64,000 nt of DNA from Hymenopus coronatus (lineage: Eukaryota; Arthropoda; Insecta; Mantodea; Hymenopodidae). The number at the start of each line of letters is the position of its first letter. Positions within the stretch are counted from its first letter, which is position 1. The translations under genes and the position numbers were made by a program. Location: the NCBI GenBank assembly GCA_030762935.1, contig CM060895.1, positions 80,360,001-80,424,000 on the forward strand, read 5' to 3'. Of the stretch, positions 1 to 12,975 are shown in pieces. A model generated the notes under the pieces. It had not been told where the DNA came from and ran no database searches. It saw only the letters and a program-made list of their open reading frames with translations.

Positions 1-266
1 AATGCACCTTAATAACACGTGACTACCTCTATAAATGAAGAACCCATTTTTTAACTTTTAAGACTTCCCCCAATTCACTGTCACTTGTTACTCAATTGCA
101 CGCACATGCGTCTTTACCAACATCTGCCATATTAAAGAATCTCTACCTTATTCAGTGACCTAGTTTCGTAAACACCCTACTCTGCCTCAAGCTAGCTTTC
201 TGCACATATAAATAATTATTTCATTTGTACATTAAATCATAACAGAGAAATAATAATAGGTAAAGT

Positions 267-287
267 AATAATAATAATAATAATAAT
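267..287. repeat. (AAT)n microsatellite, variable between units
   Basis: A pure AAT tract of 7 copies here. The homologous tract in units 2-16 has 14, 9, 15, 12, 15, 9, 8, 16, 17, 17, 10, 7, 19, 7 and 9 copies; it is interrupted in unit 17 and has 6 copies in unit 18. It explains most of the length variation between units. Confidence 0.95.
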
Positions 288-335
288 GATAAAGTCAATT
301 AACGGTCTCAGAATAATGGGACCCAAAACGTGTAT

Positions 336-354
336 TTCCGATGAATTCTCGGAA
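336..354. other. Dyad TTCCGA-7-TCGGAA
   Basis: A perfect 6-bp inverted repeat around a GAATTC-containing spacer. Both arms are retained in all units, including the divergent units 16-18. Units 8 and 13 differ only in the spacer. It could be a protein-binding site or hairpin, but there is no direct evidence of function. Confidence 0.6.
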
Positions 355-630
355 TTGAATTTTTAGGTGTAATACAAAGCCCTCTGTCTGTACATAGAAC
401 GTGTAGAGAGAGAGAGAGTAACAACGGCAAGTCAGCTATATAGAAGATAAGCTCCTCCACCCAAACTTCCACTTACATGGACAATACTTTTTATTTCTTC
501 ACAAATGGCGTTAGCATTTTGATTACAACACCTAATGCTTAGGATATTTTAATAAGAATATTATACAGATACTTGCATTTTTCACATGAAACTCTTAAAG
601 TCCTCTTCAGATTTAATGCCTGTTGTATAA

Positions 631-647
631 CTCGTAAACTCTACGAG
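631..647. other. Dyad CTCGTA-5-TACGAG
   Basis: A perfect 6-bp inverted repeat with a 5-bp spacer, within a block (GACAGACGGAATCT follows) that stays unchanged in most units. Unit 16 has one change bordering the right arm. Confidence 0.55.
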
Positions 648-1749
648 ACAGACGGAATCTTACCGGAAAAAATGTAGATTTCGTTAAAACAAATTATTTA
701 TGCCAAAAACATTTTTATGGTCTTAATGTTTTCGAAATGTTCCATATTATTGTTTCAATTTCAAATTATGTGTACCTTTTTCTATTGAAAATGGTTATTC
801 TTTCTTGTGGTCAATCAAACAACAAATAAAATTTCCAGGCATCACATAGCTGCCAGCTCTTAAACTTACTATATCACTATGACCTCTGTACTCTCTTCTT
901 CCCGGTATATATATAAATAAAAAAAAATTAGAGCATTTCTATGATGTTTGTCTCGATTAACATGAGGTAGGTAGAGTAACAAACCTTTTTAAATAATAGT
1001 TTATTGAACAATGAATAGACAAAGCCACGCACATGTAACACATCAGATTTTTCATACCCGAATCGTTACGTTTTATTTCGTGAATATGTAGAGAATTTTA
1101 AAGTCGTCAGATAGCGACCGGCCATGAAAAAACTTATCCTACAATAAGAAGATTTATATCAAATAAAGTGTTGTAAGTATAGGTTATAGAAGAGTAGAAG
1201 GTGAAAGTCATGTGAGAGCAACACATCCGATTACTATTAATATTATCGGTTTGCTATTAAATACCCACATTACTATTTAAATGAGGAACCTCTCATGGGC
1301 ATTTCAAAGAGCAAATTTGTTATTTGCAGTTGTCAGAGAACTTTTTAAGTTATCTTAAGATTAGGATAACATAATATGCATCATTTAAATGTAGAGTTTT
1401 GTTCAGTATCTTATCAATTGATTACACCGTCGAGCCGGACCCCTTGGACCTAGAGGGCGAGAAATCTAATTAAAAACAACCAGCAAACACTCCGCATCCT
1501 TCTGTTTGTCGGTTGCCAACTGTTAATGGTTCAACGCACTCTTCAGAGATAGCGCCAGCAATGTAATTGTCAGTACAATAATTTTTTTTCTTCAAAAATT
1601 AATCAGGTGATAAAATATCCTAGACTTGTTACGTAAATAAGTATTAACCTTTATTTTCACTTTAATGTACTTATATAAAATTTAAAATGATGGCTATTTA
1701 TATACAAATTACTCCACACATAAAACAACAATGATTACTTAAACTCTAC

Positions 1750-1763
1750 GACTATATATAGTC
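1750..1763. other. 14-bp perfect palindrome GACTATATATAGTC
   Basis: A self-complementary AT-rich sequence. It is intact in most units but broken in units 14 and 15 (GACTTTATATAGTC), 5 and 10 (GACAATATATAGTC), and 8 and 13 (TAGTAT at the right end). Confidence 0.5.
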
Positions 1764-2526
1764 TATGCTTTGAATATGATTGCGCAATTATCCTTCGGAG
1801 CTACCGTTCTTTACAAGTTTTTCAAGAATAGAGGGTAGTGCAGTGCACCAACCTCTACGTTAGTATTAAGATAAGATATAGATGAATTCATAAATCAGAA
1901 TCTGCGTGCAGTTAGTTACTATAGATATTAGTTGCACCTCTTGTATATAAACAAACTTCATAATGGAAAGGTTTCTGTGTTACATTCTCGTGACACTGTA
2001 AACCACTCACTACATCGCTGTAACAAATTACTGTTAAACAACTTTAACAACAATTGTATGATTAATTGTGCTCTTAAGTAGGAGGTAAATGAGTGAATAC
2101 ATTAAGATAAATCCATAATCAGTTCTTTTGAAAGCTGGTTTTCATGATGATGAAATTCGTTTATATGCCCGGAGTTAAGACATTTCCATGTGAGAAAAGT
2201 ATTTTAAATCTGAAACCACGGAATATCTGGAAATGGTTAACTGCACGAACTAAACGTTTATGAAATATCGTGTGCGTTTTAAGGAGATTCACATTTCTTT
2301 TTGTGTGCATTAATGTTTTTCTATCTCTTGCGGTTTGCCAGTTACAAGAAATGCATCCAGAATAAAGAAGTAATTAGAAACTAATCCCTGAAATTTCAAG
2401 ATATACATTTCATTCGCCATGTAAATGTCTTTCATATACGGTATTTTAATTAAAATCGTTAGAGCCAATTGTGAGAAAATAAACACTTTCAAATTTGTTT
2501 CCATGTAATGGATAGTTTGGTGTTTG

Positions 2527-2558
2527 GCGATTTTTCGCAGTCTGCATCCTTGAAGGAT
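2527..2558. other. Two adjacent hairpins, GCGA-TTTT-TCGC and ATCCTT-G-AAGGAT
   Basis: Two perfect short inverted repeats 7 bp apart (2527-2538 and 2546-2558). Both are kept in most units. Units 7 and 12 break the first (GGCGAATTTTCGC), and units 4 and 9 alter the second (ATTCTTGAAGG). Confidence 0.45.
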
Positions 2559-2889
2559 ACGATTCTTAATACCATATTCCGTACCTGTCTACTGAGTATG
2601 TGAATGTGTGTATGTATGTACTCCCCGTCCTGTTTATAGCGTCACTCTGCTGGTACCTGATTATAGCGACGAGTACTATTTTTGCCTCAGCTCAGCACGA
2701 ATCTCTGATGACGCTGGCAAGTAAACATGAGATTTGACTAATTCAGGCTGGAAATCAATAGGGGTAGTTAGGAATTATAATTCTGAATGTCACAACACAT
2801 TTTTAACTTCAAATATTTACATTTTTTTTTCACTAGAATCATTAACTATAACAACAAGCACTTTTGGCTCACATACTAAAATTACTCCC

Positions 2890-2997
2890 TTAGCAACTGA
2901 ATATAACATAGTTTTTCTAGCCACTAAATAATACGTTGAGCGCCTAACAGCCGAACTTAACATTGTGAGCCTAACAGCCAAACATACAACTGAGCAT
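2890..2997. repeat. 27-bp minisatellite inside the satellite unit (4 copies)
   Basis: Four consecutive 27-bp copies begin at 2890, 2917, 2944 and 2971. Each opens with a variant of (C/T)TANCNNC followed by an A-rich stretch; the last two copies share CTAACAGCC. The period is exact. The same 108-bp block recurs in every complete unit, starting at 6067, 9225, 12405, 15577, 18758, 21916, 25073, 28257, 31444, 34631, 37792, 40946, 44138, 55211, 58356 and 61496. The copies are diverged from one another but the block is constant between units, so the amplification predates spread of the 3.17-kb unit. Confidence 0.85.
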
Positions 2998-3095
2998 TAG
3001 TATATCAAACAACTGCGCATTGCAATGTGAACCAAACTGTCTTCAATCTGTTACTTATATCGGATAATTTGGTGTCATGGTTATTTTATTTCTAT

Positions 3096-3110
3096 TGGTC
3101 GAAAAGACCA
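3096..3110. other. Hairpin TGGTC-GAAAA-GACCA near unit end
   Basis: A perfect 5-bp stem with a GAAAA loop, 47 bp before the unit boundary used here. It recurs in all complete units up to unit 14; unit 15 (GAAAGGACCA) and units 16-17 (GGTCAAAAAGAC) vary it. Confidence 0.4.
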
Positions 3111-3156
3111 CTAACTTGTCGTCTATGCGTCCCACAATGCAATTCTCACTACTCAT

Positions 3157-3420
3157 AATGCACCTTAATAACACGTGACTACCTCTATAAATGAAGAACC
3201 CATTTTTTAACTTTTAAGACTTCCCCCAATTCACTGTCACTTGTTACTCAATTGCACGCACATGCGTCTTTACCAACATCTGCCATATTAAAGAATCTCT
3301 ACCTTATTCAGTGACCTAGTTTCGTAAACACCCTACTCTGCCTCAAGCTAGCTTTCTGCACATATAAATAATTATTTCATTTGTACATTAAATCATAACA
3401 GAGAAATAATAATAGGTAAA

Positions 3421-3466
<46 letters not shown>

Positions 3467-6333
3467 TAAAGTCAATTAACGGTCTCAGAATAATGGGACC
3501 CAAAACGTGTATTTCCGATGAATTCTCGGAATTGAATTTTTAGGTGTAATACAAAGCCCTCTGTCTGTACATAGAACGTGTAGAGAGAGAGAGAGTAACA
3601 ACGGCAAGTCAGCTATATAGAAGATAAGCTCCTCCACCCAAACTTCCACTTACATGGACAATACTTTTTATTTCTTCACAAATGGCGTTAGCATTTTGAT
3701 TACAACACCTAATGCTTAGGATATTTTAATAAGAATATTATACAGATACTTGCATTTTTCACATGAAACTCTTAAAGTCCTCTTCAGATTTAATGCCTGT
3801 TGTATAACTCGTAAACTCTACGAGACAGACGGAATCTTACCGGAAAAAATGTAGATTTCGTTAAAACAAATTATTTATGCCAAAAACATTTTTATGGTCT
3901 TAATGTTTTCGAAATGTTCCATATTATTGTTTCAATTTCAAATTATGTGTACCTTTTTCTATTGAAAATGGTTATTCTTTCTTGTGGTCAATCAAACAAC
4001 AAATAAAATTTCCAGGCATCACATAGCTGCCAGCTCTTAAACTTACTATATCACTATGACCTCTGTACTCTCTTCTTCCCGGTATATATACAAATAAAAA
4101 AAAATTAGAGCATTTCTATGATGTTTGTCTCGATTAACATGAGGTAGATAGAGTAACAAACCTTTTTAAATAATAGTTTATTGAACAATGAATAGACAAA
4201 GCCACGCACATGTAACACATCAGATTTTTCATACCCGAATCGTTACGTTTTATTTCGTGAATATGTAGAGAATTTTAAAGTCGTCAGATAGCGACCGGCC
4301 ATGAAAAAACTTATCCTACAATAAGAAGATTTATATCAAATAAAGTGTTGTAAGTATAGGTTATAGAAGAGTAGAAGGTGAAAGTCATGTGAGAGCAACA
4401 CATCCGATTACTATTAATATTATCGGTTTGCTATTAAATACCCACATTACTATTTAAATGAGGAACCTCTCATGGGCATTTCAAAGAGCAAATTTGTTAT
4501 TTGCAGTTGTCAGAGAACTTTTTAAGTTATCTTAAGATTAGGATAACATAATATGCATCATTTAAATGTAGAGTTTTGTTCAGTATCTTATCAATTGATT
4601 ACACCGTCGAGCCGGACCCCTTGGGCCTAGAGGGCGAGAAATCTAATTAAAAACAACCAGCAAACACTCCGCATCCTTCTGTTTGTCGGTTGCCAACTGT
4701 TAATGGTTCAACGCACTCTTCAGAGATAGCGCCAGCAATGTAATTGTCAGTACAATAATTTTTTTTCTTCAAAAATTAATCAGGTGATAAAATATCCTAG
4801 ACTTGTTACGTAAATAAGTATTAACCTTTATTTTCACTTTAATGTACTTATATAAAATTTAAAATGATGGCTATTTATATACAAATTACTCCACACATAA
4901 AACAACAATGATTACTTAAACTCTACGACTATATATAGTCTATGCTTTGAATATGATTGCGCAATTATCTTTCGGAGCTACCGTTCTTTACAAGTTTTTC
5001 AAGAATAGAGGGTAGTGCAGTGCACCAACCTCTACGTTAGTATTAAGATAAGATATAGATGAAATCATAAATCAGAATCTGCGTGCAGTTAGTTACTATA
5101 GATATTAGTTGCACCTCTTGTATATAAACAAACTTCATAATGGAAAGGTTTCTTTGTTACATTCTCGTGACACTGTAAACCACTCACTACATCGCTGTAA
5201 CAAATTACTGTTAAACAACTTTAACAACAATTGTATGATTAATTGTGCTCTTAAGTAGGAGGTAAATGAGTGAATACATTAAGATAAATCCATAATCAGT
5301 TCTTTTGAAAGCTGGTTTTCATGATGATGAAATTCGTTTATATGCCCGGAGTTAAGACATTTCCATGTGAGAAAAGTATTTTAAATCTGAAACCACGGAA
5401 TATCTGGAAATGGTTAACTGCACGAACTAAACGTTTATGAAATATCGTGTGCGTTTTAAGGAGATTCACATTTCTTTTTGTGTGCATTAATGTTTTTCTA
5501 TCTCTTGCGGTTTGCCAGTTACAAGAAATGCATCCAGAATAAAGAAGTAATTAGAAACTAATCCCTGAAATTTCAAGATATACATTTCATTCGCCATGTA
5601 AATGTCTTTCATATACGGTATTTTAATTAAAATCGTTAGAGCCAATTGTGAGAAAATAAACACTTTCAAAATTGTTTCCATGTAATGGATAGTTTGGTGT
5701 TTGGCGATTTTTCGCAGTCTGCATCCTTGAAGGATACGATTCTTAATACCATATTCCGTACCTGTCTACTGAGTATGTGAATGTGTGTATGTATGTACTC
5801 CCCGTCCTGTTTATAGCGTCACTCTGCTGGTACCTGATTATAGCGACGAGTACTATTTTTGCCTCAGCTCAGCACGAATCTCTGATGACGCTGGCAAGTA
5901 AACATGAGATTTGACTAATTCAGGCTGGAAATCAATAGGGGTAGTTAGGAATTATAATTCTGAATGTCACAACACATTTTTAACTTCAAATATTTACATT
6001 TTTTTTTCACTAGAATCATTAACTATAACAACAAGCACTTTTGGCTCACATACTAAAATTACTCCCTTAGCAACTGAATATAACATAGTTTTTCTAGCCA
6101 CTAAATAATACGTTGAGCGCCTAACAGCCGAACTTAACATTGTGAGCCTAACAGCCAAACATACAACTGAGCATTAGTATATCAAACAACTGCGCATTGC
6201 AATGTGAACCAAACTGTCTTCAATCTGTTACTTATATCGGATAATTTGGTGTCATGGTTATTTTATTTCTATTGGTCGAAAAGACCACTAACTTGTCGTC
6301 TATGCGTCCCACAATGTAATTCTCACTACTCAT
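3157..6333. repeat. Satellite unit 2 (3177 bp)
   Basis: Near-identical to unit 1. The length difference comes almost entirely from the trinucleotide tract, (AAT)14 at 3423-3464. Private changes include TTTCTTTGTTAC near 5148 and ATCTTTCGG near 4967. No gene is supported. Confidence 0.97.
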
Positions 6334-9300
6334 AATGCACCTTAATAACACGTGACTACCTCTATAAATGAAGAACCCATTTTTTAACTTTTAAGACTTC
6401 CCCCAATTCACTGTCACTTGTTACTCAATTGCACGCACATGCGTCTTTACCAACATCTGCCATATTAAAGAATCTCTACCTTATTCAGTGACCTAGTTTC
6501 GTAAACACCCTACTCTGCCTCAAGCTAGCTTTCTGCACATATAAATAATTATTTCATTTGTACATTAAATCATAACAGAGAAATAATAATAGGTAAAGTA
6601 ATAATAATAATAATAATAATAATAATGATAAAGTCAATTAACGGTCTCAGAATAATGGGACCCAAAACGTGTATTTCCGATGAATTCTCGGAATTGAATT
6701 TTTAGGTGTAATACAAAGCCCTCTGTCTGTACATAGAACGTGTAGAGAGAGAGAGTAACAACGGCAAGTCAGCTATATAGAAGATAAGCTCCTCCACCCA
6801 AACTTCCACTTACATGGACAATACTTTTTATTTCTTCACAAATGGCATTAGCATTTTGATTACAACACCTAATGCTTAGGATATTTTAATAAGAATATTA
6901 TACAGATACTTGCATTTTTCACATGAAACTCTTAAAGTCCTCTTCAGATTTAATGCCTGTTGTATAACTCGTAAACTCTACGAGACAGACGGAATCTTAC
7001 CGGAAAAAATGTAGATTTCGTTAAAACAAATTATTTATGCCAAAAACATTTTTATGGTCTTAATGTTTTCGAAATGTTCCATATTATTGTTTCAATTTCA
7101 AATTATGTGTACCTTTTTCTATTGAAAATGATTATTCTTTCTCGTGGTCAATCAAACAACAAATACAATTTCCAGGCATCACATAGCTGCCAGCTCTTAA
7201 ACTTACTATATCACTATGACCTCTGTACTCTCTTCTTCCCAGTATATATACAAATAAAAAAAATTAGAGCATTTCTATGATGTTTGTCTCGATTAACATG
7301 AGGTAGATAAAGTAACAAACCTTTTTAAATAATAGTTTATTGAACAATGAATAGACAAAGCCACGCACATGTAACACATCAGATTTTTCATACCCGAATC
7401 GTTACGTTTTATTTCGTGAATATGTAGAGAATTTTAAAGTCGTCAGATAGCGACCGGCCATGAAAAGACTTATCCTACAATAAGAAGATTTATATCAAAT
7501 AAAGTGTTATAAGTATAGGTTATAGAAGAGTGGAAGGTGAAAGTCATGTGAGAGCAACACATCCGATTACTATTAATATTATCGGTTTGCTATTAAATAC
7601 CCACATTACTATTTAAATGAGGAACCTCTCATGGGCATTTCAAAGAGCAAATTTGTTATTTGCAGTTGTCAGAGAACTTTTTAAGTTATCTTAAGATTAG
7701 GATAACATAATATGCATCATTTAAATGTAGAGTTTTGTTCAGTATCTTATCAATTGATTACACCGTCGAGCCGGACCCCTTGGGCCTAGAGGGCGAGAAA
7801 TCTAATTAAAAACAACCAGCAAACACTCCGCATCCTTCTGTTTGTCGGTTGCCAACTGTTAATGGTTCAACGCACTCTTCAGAGATGGCGCCAGCAATGT
7901 AATTGTCAGTACAATAATTTTTTTCTTCAAAAATTAATCAGGTGATAAAATATCCTAGACTTGTTACGTAAATAAGTATTAACCTTTATTATCACTTTAA
8001 TGTACTTATATAAAATTTAAAATGATGGCTATTTATATACAAATTACTCCACACATAAAACAACAATGATTACTTAAACTCTACGACTATATATAGTCTA
8101 TGCTTTGAATATGATTGCGCAATTATCCTTCGGAGCTACCGTTCTTTACAAGTTTTTCAAGAATAGAGGGTAGTGCAGTGCACCAACCTCTACGTTAGTA
8201 TTAAGATAAGATATAGATGAATTCATAAATCAGAATCTGCGTGCAGTTAGTTACTATAGATATTAGTTGCACCTCTTGTATATAAACAAACTTCATAATG
8301 GAAAGGTTTCTGTGTTACATTCTCGTGACACTGTAAACCACTCACTACATCGCTGTAACAAATTACTGTTAAACAACTTTAACAACAATTGTATGATTAA
8401 TTGTGCTCTTAAGTAGGAGGTAAATGAGTGAATACATTAAGATAAATCCATAATCAGTTCTTTTGAAAGCTGGTTTTCATGATGATGAAATTCGTTTATA
8501 TGCCCGGAGTTAAGACATTTCCATGTGAGAAAAGTATTTTAAATCTGAACCCACGGAATATCTGGAAATGGTTAACTGCACGAACTAAACGTTTATGAAA
8601 TATCGTGTGCGTTTTAAGGAGATTCACATTTCTTTTTGTGTGCATTAATGTTTTTCTATCTCTTGCGGTTTGCCAGTTACAAGAAATGCATCCAGAATAA
8701 AGAAGTAATTAGAAACTAATCCCTGAAATTTCAAGATATACATTTCATTCGCCATGTAAATGTCTTTCATATACGGTATTTTAATTAAAATCGTTAGAGC
8801 CAATTGTGAGAAAATAAACACTTTCAAAATGGTTTCCATGTAATGGATAGTTTGGTGTTTGGCGATTTTTCGCAGTCTGCATCCTTGAAGGATACGATTC
8901 TTAATACCATATTCCGTACCTGTCTACTGAGTATGTGAATGTGTGTATGTATGTACTCCCCGTCCTGTTTATAGCGTCACTCTGCTGGTACCTGATTATA
9001 GCGACGAGTACTATTTTTGCCTCAGCTCAGCACGAATCTCTGATGACGCTGGCAAGTAAACATGAGATTTGACTAATTCAGGCTGGAAATCAATAGGGGT
9101 AGTTAGGAATTATAATTCTGAATGTCACAACACATTTTTAACTTCAAATATTTACATTTTTTTTTCACTAGAATCATTAACTATAACAACAAGCACTTTT
9201 GGCTCACATACTAAAATTACTCCCTTAGCAACTGAATATAACATAGTTTTTCTAGCCACTAAATAATACGTTGAGCGCCTAACAGCCGAACTTAACATTG

Positions 9301-9491
9301 TGAGCCTAACAGCCAAACATACAACTGAGCATTAGTATATCAAACAACTGCGCATTGCAATGTGAACCAAACTGTCTTCAATCTGTTACTTATATCGGAT
9401 AATTTGGTGTCATGGTTATTTTATTTCTATTGGTCGAAAAGACCACTAACTTGTCGTCTATGCGTCCCACAATGCAATTCTCACTACTCAT
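6334..9491. repeat. Satellite unit 3 (3158 bp)
   Basis: (AAT)9 at 6600-6626. From about 6740 onward it shares a block of variants with units 7 and 12 (ATTATTCTTTCTCGTGG near 7130, GAGATGGCGCC near 7882, CTTTATTATCAC near 7984), so these three units belong to one subfamily. No gene is supported. Confidence 0.97.
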
Positions 9492-9755
9492 AATGCACCT
9501 TAATAACACGTGACTACCTCTATAAATGAAGAACCCATTTTTTAACTTTTAAGACTTCCCCCAATTCACTGTCACTTGTTACTCAATTGCACGCACATGC
9601 GTCTTTACCAACATCTGCCATATTAAAGAATCTCTACCTTATTCAGTGACCTAGTTTCGTAAACACCCTACTCTGCCTCAAGCTAGCTTTCTGCACATAT
9701 AAATAATTATTTCATTTGTACATTAAATCATAACAGAGAAATAATAATAGGTAAA

Positions 9756-9804
<49 letters not shown>

Positions 9805-12671
9805 TAAAGTCAATTAACGGTCTCAGAATAATGGGACCCAAAACGTGTATTTCCGATGAATTCTCGGAATTGAATTTTTAGGTGTAATACAAAGCCCTCT
9901 GTCTGTACATAGAACGTGTAGAGAGAGAGAGAGTAACAACGGCAAGTCAGCTATATAGAAGATAAGCTCCTCCACCCAAACTTCCACTTACATGGACAAT
10001 ACTTTTTATTTCTTCACAAATGGCGTTAGCATTTTGATTACAACACCTAATGCTTAGGATATTTTAATAAGAATATTATACAGATACTTGCATTTTTCAC
10101 ATGAAACTCTTAAAGTCCTCTTCAGATTTAATGCCTGTTGTATAACTCGTAAACTCTACGAGACAGACGGAATCTTACCGGAAAAAATGTAGATTTCGTT
10201 AAAACAAATTATTTATGCCAAAAACATTTTTATGGTCTTAATGTTTTCGAAATGTTCCATATTATTGTTTCAATTTCAAATTATGTGTACCTTTTTCTAT
10301 TGAAAATGGTTATTCTTTCTTGTGGTCAATCAAACAACAAATAAAATTTCCAGGCATCACATAGCTGCCAGCTCTTAAACTTACTATATCACTATGACCT
10401 CTGTACTCTCTTCTTCCCGGTATATATACAAATAAAAAAAAATTAGAGCATTTCTATGATGTTTGTCTCGATTAACATGAGGTAGATAGAGTAACAAACC
10501 TTTTTAAATAATAGTTTATTGAACAATGAATAGACAAAGCCACGCACATGTAACACATCAGATTTTTCATACCCGAATCGTTACGTTTTATTTCGTGAAT
10601 ATGTAGAGAATTTTAAAGTCGTCAGATAGCGACCGGCCATGAAAAAACTTATCCTACAATAAGAAGATTTATATCAAATAAAGTGTTGTAAGTATAGGTT
10701 ATAGAAGAGTAGAAGGTGAAAGTCATGTGAGAGCAACACATCCGATTACTATTAATATTATCGGTTTGCTATTAAATACCCACATTACTATTTAAATGAG
10801 GAACCTCTCATGGGCATTTCAAAGAGCAAATTTGTTATTTGCAGTTGTCAGAGAACTTTTTAAGTTATCTTAAGATTAGGATAACATAATATGCATCATT
10901 TAAATGTAGAGTTTTGTTCAGTATCTTATCAATTGATTACACCGTCGAGCCGGACCCCTTGGGCCTAGAGGGCGAGAAATCTAATTAAAAACAACCAGCA
11001 AACACTCCGCATCCTTCTGTTTGTCGGTTGCCAACTGTTAATGGTTCAACGCACTCTTCAGAGATAGCGCCAGCAATGTAATTGTCAGTACAATAATTTT
11101 TTTTTTTCAAAAAGTAATCAGGTGATAAAATATCCTAGACTTGTTACGTAAATAAGTATTAACCTTTATTTTCACTTTAATGTACTTATATAAAATTTAA
11201 AATGATGGCTATTTATATACAAATTACTCCACACATAAAACAACAATGATTACTTAAACTCTACGACTATATATAGTCTATGCTTTGAATATAATTGCGC
11301 AATTATCCTTCGGAGCTACCGTTCTTTACAAGTTTTTCAAGAACAGAGGGTAGTGCAGTACACCAACCTCTACATAAGTATTAAGATAAGATATAGATGA
11401 ATTCATAAATCAGAATCTGCGTGCAGTTAGTTACTATAGATATTAGTTGCACCTCATGTATATAAACAAACTTCATAATGGAAAGGTTTCTGTGTTACAT
11501 TCTCGTGACACTGTAAACCACTCACTACATCGCTGTAACAAATTACTGTTAAACAACTTTAAGAACAATTGTATGATTAATTGTGCTCTTAAGTAGGAGG
11601 TAAATGAGTGAATACATTAAGATAAATCCATAATCAGTTCTTTTGAAAGCTGGTTTTCATGATGATGAAATTCGTTTATATGCCCGGAGTTAAGACATTT
11701 CCATGTGAGAAAAGTATTTTAAATCTGAAACCACGGAATATCTGGAAATGGTTAACTGCACGAACTAAACGTTTATGAAATATCGTGTGCGTTTTAAGGA
11801 GATTCACATTTCTTTTTGTGTGCATTAATGTTTTTCTATCTCTTGCGGTTTGCCAGTTACAAGAAATGCATCCAGAATAAAGAAGTAATTAGAAACTAAT
11901 CCCTGAAATTTCAAGATATACATTTCATTCGCCATGTAAATGTCTTTCATATACGGTATTTTAATTAAAATCGTTAGAGCCAATTGTGAGAAAATAAACA
12001 CTTTCAAAATTGTTTCCATGTAATGGATAGTTTGGTGTTTGGCGATTTTTCGCAGTCTGCATTCTTGAAGGATACGATTCTTAATACCATATTCCGTACC
12101 TGTCTACTGAGTATGTGAATGTGTGTATGTATGTACTCCCCGTCCTGTTTATAGCGTCACTCTGCTGGTACCTGATTATAGCGACGAGTACTATTTTTGC
12201 CTCAGCTCAGCACGAATCTCTGATGACGCTGGCCAGTAAACATGAGATTTGACTAATTCAGGCTGGAAATCAATAGGGGTAGTTAGGAATTATATTTCTG
12301 AATGTCACAACACATTTTTAACTTTAAATATTTACATTTTTTTTTCACTAGAATCATTAACTATAACAACAAGCACTTTTGGCTCACATACTAAAATTAC
12401 TCCCTTAGCAACTGAATATAACATAGTTTTTCTAGCCACTAAATAATACGTTGAGCGCCTAACAGCCGAACTTAACATTGTGAGCCTAACAGCCAAACAT
12501 ACAACTGAGCATTAGTATATCAAACAACTGCGCATTGCAATGTGAACCAAACTGTCTTCAATCTGTTACTTATATCGGATAATTTGGTGTCATGGTTATT
12601 TTATTTCTATTGGTCGAAAAGACCACTAACTTGTCGTCTATGCGTCCCACAATGTAATTCTCACTACTCAT
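9492..12671. repeat. Satellite unit 4 (3180 bp), contains left duplication breakpoint
   Basis: (AAT)15 at 9758-9802. The first third resembles unit 2. The later part, from about 11.09 kb, carries variants otherwise found only in unit 9 (GAATATAATTGCG, CAGTACACCAACC, CACCTCATGTAT, GCATTCTTGAAGG). This places the start of the 15.87-kb duplicated block at roughly 10.6-11.1 kb. Confidence 0.95.
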
Positions 12672-12935
12672 AATGCACCTTAATAACACGTGACTACCTC
12701 TATAAATGAAGAACCCATTTTTTAACTTTTAAGACTTCCCCCAATTCACTGTCACTTGTTACTCAATTGCACGCACATGCGTCTTTACCAACATCTGCCA
12801 TATTAAAGAATCTCTACCTTATTCAGTGACCTAGTTTCGTAAACACCCTACTCTGCCTCAAGCTAGCTTTCTGCACATATAAATAATTATTTCATTTGTA
12901 CATTAAATCATAACAGAGAAATAATAATAGGTAAA

Positions 12936-12975
<40 letters not shown>

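Larger units (their letters stand above)
1..3156. repeat. Satellite unit 1 (3156 bp)
   Basis: First unit of the array. The phase is arbitrary: I start each unit at the AATGCACCTTAATAAC motif that opens the window. It carries (AAT)7 at 267-287, a short GA run near 408, and the dyads listed separately. No reading frame longer than about 70 codons exists. A private variant is GGACCTAG near 1445 where other units read GGGCCTAG. No gene is supported. Confidence 0.97.

Noticed and set aside
2310..2504. 64-codon minus-strand frame (MET-N/I-LKVFIFS...) repeated in every unit
   Set aside because: The frame recurs because the DNA recurs. In unit 17 a net 4-bp loss shifts the frame of the first dozen codons, and the retained part joins an unrelated upstream start. 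The C-terminal length also differs between units 1-15 and 16. No codon-level constraint is visible, so I do not call a gene.
2734..2931. 65-codon plus-strand frame in every unit
   Set aside because: It lacks an ATG (starts at TTG) and ends inside the 27-bp minisatellite. Differences between units are not biased towards silent changes.
2890..2997. CRISPR-like short repeat array
   Set aside because: Copies abut without spacers, are diverged, and lie in eukaryotic satellite DNA.
7074..7280. 64-68-codon plus-strand frame present only in some units
   Set aside because: It is interrupted by a TAA in units 1, 2, 4, 6 and 11 (CAAATAAAATTT versus CAAATACAATTT) and its end depends on a variable A run. 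It is a by-product of satellite variation.
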